A stretch of DNA of 64,000 nucleotides from Leptospiraceae bacterium (GTDB taxonomy: Bacteria; Spirochaetota; Leptospiria; Leptospirales; Leptospiraceae). A model generated the notes under the pieces. The model had not been told where the DNA came from. It was given only the letters and a program-made list of their open reading frames with translations, and did not search any database. Below are positions 61,788-64,000 of the stretch, piece after piece. The position numbers were made by a program, and so were the translations under genes. The first letter of the stretch is position 1. Every line of letters starts with the position of its first letter. The stretch spans positions 1,116,001-1,180,000 of the forward strand of contig JACKPC010000001.1 in assembly GCA_024233835.1 (NCBI GenBank), in the 5' to 3' direction.

Positions 61788-62708
61788 TTAATCAAATAAT
61801 TTTTGATCTGAGACTGTTATGTTACAGGTGCCTTTTCCTGCCGTTAAAAAAAATTGAAACGTATTCGGCCTTCGACTACTTCGATTAATTAAAATTGAAC
61901 TCGGCTTATAGACCAGAGTATCATTAGCACTGGTCTGACAACTATCTCCAAATTGTTTTACACTGAATATGGTAGCACAGGCTATATTGATATATAGAAC
62001 CTCTTCTAAGGGAAGTTCTACCCTGAATGCTTTTGTATCAACAAGGTTTTCATAGGTAATTTCATAGCCTTTAGAAGCTTCTAATAAATTTTCTTCTCCA
62101 AATTGGTTTTTATACGGTTTATAACAATCTATATAAATATCTTCTGCTGCGCAAAAAAATCCACTACGGAAAGCACCACAATCCCCATCGGGTTTCAATA
62201 CATATAAAAGACCGGAATAGGCCCCGGTCGGAACTTTCACCAGAAGATCTTTTGATGTCCATTTCTGGATAAGCTCGTAGTTTTCCTGTATTTCTGTAGA
62301 GCTTAATTTATTTCCATAGTCATTCACAATTTCAGCGCTGAGAGTATTGATTTTGACCGTATTATTTTCAGCAATGGGTTCGAAGTTTTTTCCTTTTATC
62401 AGGATAACCGAAGCAGTAAAATAGGTAGGAATGGTAGCCAGACCGGAAAAATTAAGCCCTCCGGAACTACTCTGACGCGTACTGGCCCTTACACTTTCGG
62501 AAGTAGGAAAGAGATACTGGTCGGTCGTAATGGCAGGATATACCCTCTGTGGCTCAATAGACGTTATTTCTACGTTATTGACCGGGATACGAACTCCAAG
62601 AATTCCGGATTCCAAAATCACATTCTTCATAAAATCACCCTTTGGATTCGGGTCATCCTTACAGGCTCCGAAGATAAATAGGATGAAAAGGAATAATAAG
62701 TTTTTCAT
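61788..62708 (-). CDS. Lipoprotein with IPT/TIG-like domain
   Basis: I choose ATG 62708, which gives the signal MKNLLFLFILFIFGACKDD with lipobox FGAC; the upstream extension overlaps the divergent gene. The 306-residue mature part is beta-rich. ASVILIKGKNFEP followed by NNTVKINTLSAEIVN and DLLVKVPTGAYSGLLYVLKP has the pattern of an IPT/TIG immunoglobulin-like fold. Several Cys (CGAFRSGFFCAAEDIYIDC, SCQTS) may form disulfides. It is probably surface or periplasmic. Confidence 0.75.
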   Translation of the reverse strand: MKNLLFLFILFIFGACKDDPNPKGDFMKNVILESGILGVRIPVNNVEITSIEPQRVYPAITTDQYLFPTSESVRASTRQSSSGGLNFSGLATIPTYFTASVILIKGKNFEPIAENNTVKINTLSAEIVNDYGNKLSSTEIQENYELIQKWTSKDLLVKVPTGAYSGLLYVLKPDGDCGAFRSGFFCAAEDIYIDCYKPYKNQFGEENLLEASKGYEITYENLVDTKAFRVELPLEEVLYINIACATIFSVKQFGDSCQTSANDTLVYKPSSILINRSSRRPNTFQFFLTAGKGTCNITVSDQKLFD

Positions 62709-62738
62709 AATGACAGTCCTATTCAATTTACTAATCTG

Positions 62739-62767
62739 TTGTAATTTTAAGCCCTGATTTTTATTAT
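62739..62767 (+). promoter_or_regulatory. Possible promoter for the enoyl-CoA hydratase gene
   Basis: TTGTAA (62739-62744), 17-base spacer and TATTAT (62762-62767) precede the ATG at 62785. The predicted start point would leave a leader of only about 10 bases, so this is tentative. Confidence 0.3.
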
Positions 62768-62784
62768 GCAAGAAAATAATAACT

Positions 62785-63561
62785 ATGCCCGTTATTTTAA
62801 AAAAAATCCAGAACAATCACGTAGAGCTAAGATTTAACCGGCCTGAACTGAGAAACGCCATCAGCCGGGACTTATTAAACGAATTTCAATCCGCTCTTCT
62901 CGAACTCAAAAGTAGGGAGGAAATCCGTTCTTTAGTCCTTACCGGCGAGGGCGACAGGGCTTTTTGTGCCGGTGCCGACCTGAAAGAGAGAAAGCAGATG
63001 TCTCCGGAAGAGGTACGAAGCTTTTTGCGTGATTTTCGAGACAGTCTCGGACTTTTAGAATCTTTACCCTTCCCAACTATAGCCGTTTTAAATGGGGATG
63101 CATTCGGAGGGGGTTTGGAGATTGCCCTGGCCTGTGATATACGACTCGCAGTAGAACACGCTATAATGGCTTTACCCGAAACAAAATTAGGAATCATTCC
63201 CGGTGCCGGGGGAACCCAGAGGCTTGCAAGGCTTATTGGCCTGTCAGGGGCAAAAGACATGATTTTCACAGGTAGATTTTTAAATGCAGGAGAAGGAAAA
63301 GAATACGGAGTAATTAACCGGGTTTTATCCTCAGCCAATACGGAGAAAGAGCTGGAATCATACCTATCCGGGATTTATGAGGCAGCTCCTCTTTCTTTAA
63401 AGTTTGCTAAAAAAGCTATAGAAATAGGTTTTGAGACCTCCCTGGAGAAGGGTCTGGATATAGAAAAAGAGTTTTATGAGAAAACTCTCGGGACAAAAGA
63501 TAGACTGGAAGGTCTCGAGGCCTTTGCCGAAAAGCGAAAACCGGTTTACAGGGGAGAATAA
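62785..63561 (+). CDS. Enoyl-CoA hydratase/isomerase family protein
   Basis: The 258-residue crotonase-fold protein has RFNRPELRNAISRDLLNEFQ, the oxyanion-hole FCAGADLKERKQM and AFGGGLEIALACDIRLAVEH, and catalytic Glu candidates in LPETKLGIIPGAGGTQRLAR. It likely hydrates enoyl-CoA in beta-oxidation, or acts on methylglutaconyl-CoA as close relatives do. It overlaps the dcd start by one base (TAATG). Confidence 0.92.
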   Translation: MPVILKKIQNNHVELRFNRPELRNAISRDLLNEFQSALLELKSREEIRSLVLTGEGDRAFCAGADLKERKQMSPEEVRSFLRDFRDSLGLLESLPFPTIAVLNGDAFGGGLEIALACDIRLAVEHAIMALPETKLGIIPGAGGTQRLARLIGLSGAKDMIFTGRFLNAGEGKEYGVINRVLSSANTEKELESYLSGIYEAAPLSLKFAKKAIEIGFETSLEKGLDIEKEFYEKTLGTKDRLEGLEAFAEKRKPVYRGE

Positions 63562-64000
63562 TGATACTCACAGGAAATGAAATAAAAGACAGGCTAAATA
63601 AAGATATTTTCATCCAGCCTTATGATGAAAAACTTCTGAATCCCAATTCGTATAACCTTCGTTTATACGAGGAATTAATGGTTTATACCCAGACTCCACT
63701 CGACATGAAAAAACCCAACCCGACGAAACTCCTTAAAATTCCGGCGGAAGGTTTGATTCTGGAACCGGGACGACTTTATCTCGGAAGAACCCTTGAATAT
63801 ACAGAAACTCATAATTTAGTTCCCATGCTGGAAGGTCGTTCTTCTATCGGCAGACTCGGCATGTTTGTACATATTACTGCCGGTTTTGGAGATGTCGGTT
63901 TTAAGGGTTTTTGGACCTTAGAAATATCCGTTATTCAGCCCCTTATTATTTATCCCGGCATTCCTATCTGCCAGATTTTTTATCACACCGTTACCGGCAA
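63561..64000 (+). CDS. dcd: dCTP deaminase (partial, 3' end outside window)
   Basis: The first 146 residues are visible: MILTGNEIKDRLNKDIFIQP, NPNSYNLRLYEEL, then LEGRSSIGRLGMFVHITAGF with the catalytic Glu equivalent further on in FWTLEISV. It deaminates dCTP to dUTP (or to dUMP if bifunctional) in thymidylate synthesis. The ATG overlaps the previous stop and follows GGGGAGA. Position of the 3' end is beyond base 64000. Confidence 0.93.
   Translation, partial: MILTGNEIKDRLNKDIFIQPYDEKLLNPNSYNLRLYEELMVYTQTPLDMKKPNPTKLLKIPAEGLILEPGRLYLGRTLEYTETHNLVPMLEGRSSIGRLGMFVHITAGFGDVGFKGFWTLEISVIQPLIIYPGIPICQIFYHTVTG

Noticed and set aside
62709..62816. Upstream extension of the IPT-like lipoprotein
   Set aside because: It would hide the lipoprotein signal and overlap the enoyl-CoA hydratase start.
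1..64000. CRISPR arrays, rRNA or tRNA genes
   Set aside because: Reading through the intergenic stretches I saw no regularly spaced repeats and no tRNA or rRNA signatures. A covariance-model search would be needed to exclude a tRNA fully.

Overview
The window looks like chromosomal DNA of a low-GC spirochaete of the Leptospira lineage (Leptospirales). Support comes from the gene content: exported proteins with relaxed spirochaetal lipoboxes, several 7TM (7TMR-DISM-type) sensors joined to SpoIIE/PP2C phosphatase or kinase-like outputs, a STAS antagonist, a FlgM-like protein, a bactofilin and a large methyl-accepting chemotaxis protein. TTG and GTG starts are common. This is an inference from content; no rRNA or tRNA gene was seen that could settle the taxonomy.

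Layout. (1) 1-1709: envelope and unknown genes, one of which probably starts at CTG. (2) 1710-10686: an accessory island. It holds a gene-free stretch rich in GTATAC palindromes, a broken ParE/RelE toxin-antitoxin pair, an XRE regulator, a single-chain type IIG restriction-modification enzyme, a three-Cys-motif (DUF5131) protein with its TcmP partner, a GxxExxY PD-(D/E)XK gene bounded by 43-bp inverted repeats, a DUF2281-like antitoxin piece, a pentapeptide-repeat protein with a possible TIR-like C-terminal domain, and two IS remnants. (3) 10710-18609: a 7TM-SpoIIE phosphatase, recQ, trxA behind a structured leader, a metallo-beta-lactamase/cyclic-nucleotide-binding protein, an acyl-CoA dehydrogenase and a STAS protein. 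(4) 18616-30464: a compact unit of an AsmA/TamB-like protein, a small lipoprotein and a 2723-residue exported protein with a TolB-like propeller, many TPRs and two CHAT-like regions. (5) 30604-45078: ruvC, a COG4324-type metallopeptidase, a DinB-like protein, a ppk1 operon with two kinase-like 7TM receptors that lack the phospho-acceptor His, tyrA-pheA and a chemoreceptor. (6) 45079-46506: an IS graveyard containing a 756-bp internally deleted IS whose terminus recurs in the first island. (7) 46507-64000: rsmI, a FlgM-like gene, an iron-ADH-fold protein without metal ligands, bactofilin, recJ, acyP, glnD, a GH13 glucosidase, a MarR regulator, queD-queC, two SpoIIE phosphatases in an envelope operon, an enoyl-CoA hydratase and the start of dcd.

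How the genes work together. At least three SpoIIE-type phosphatases and one STAS antagonist suggest partner-switching signalling that reads envelope state. The ppk1 operon couples polyphosphate synthesis to two envelope receptors. The first island combines DNA restriction, the DUF5131/TcmP pair and nuclease- or effector-like proteins among mobile debris, which is the usual look of a defence island. The most unusual items are the exported double-CHAT giant and its operon, the DUF5131/TcmP pair beside the type IIG enzyme, the pentapeptide fusion, and the repeat-bounded GxxExxY unit.
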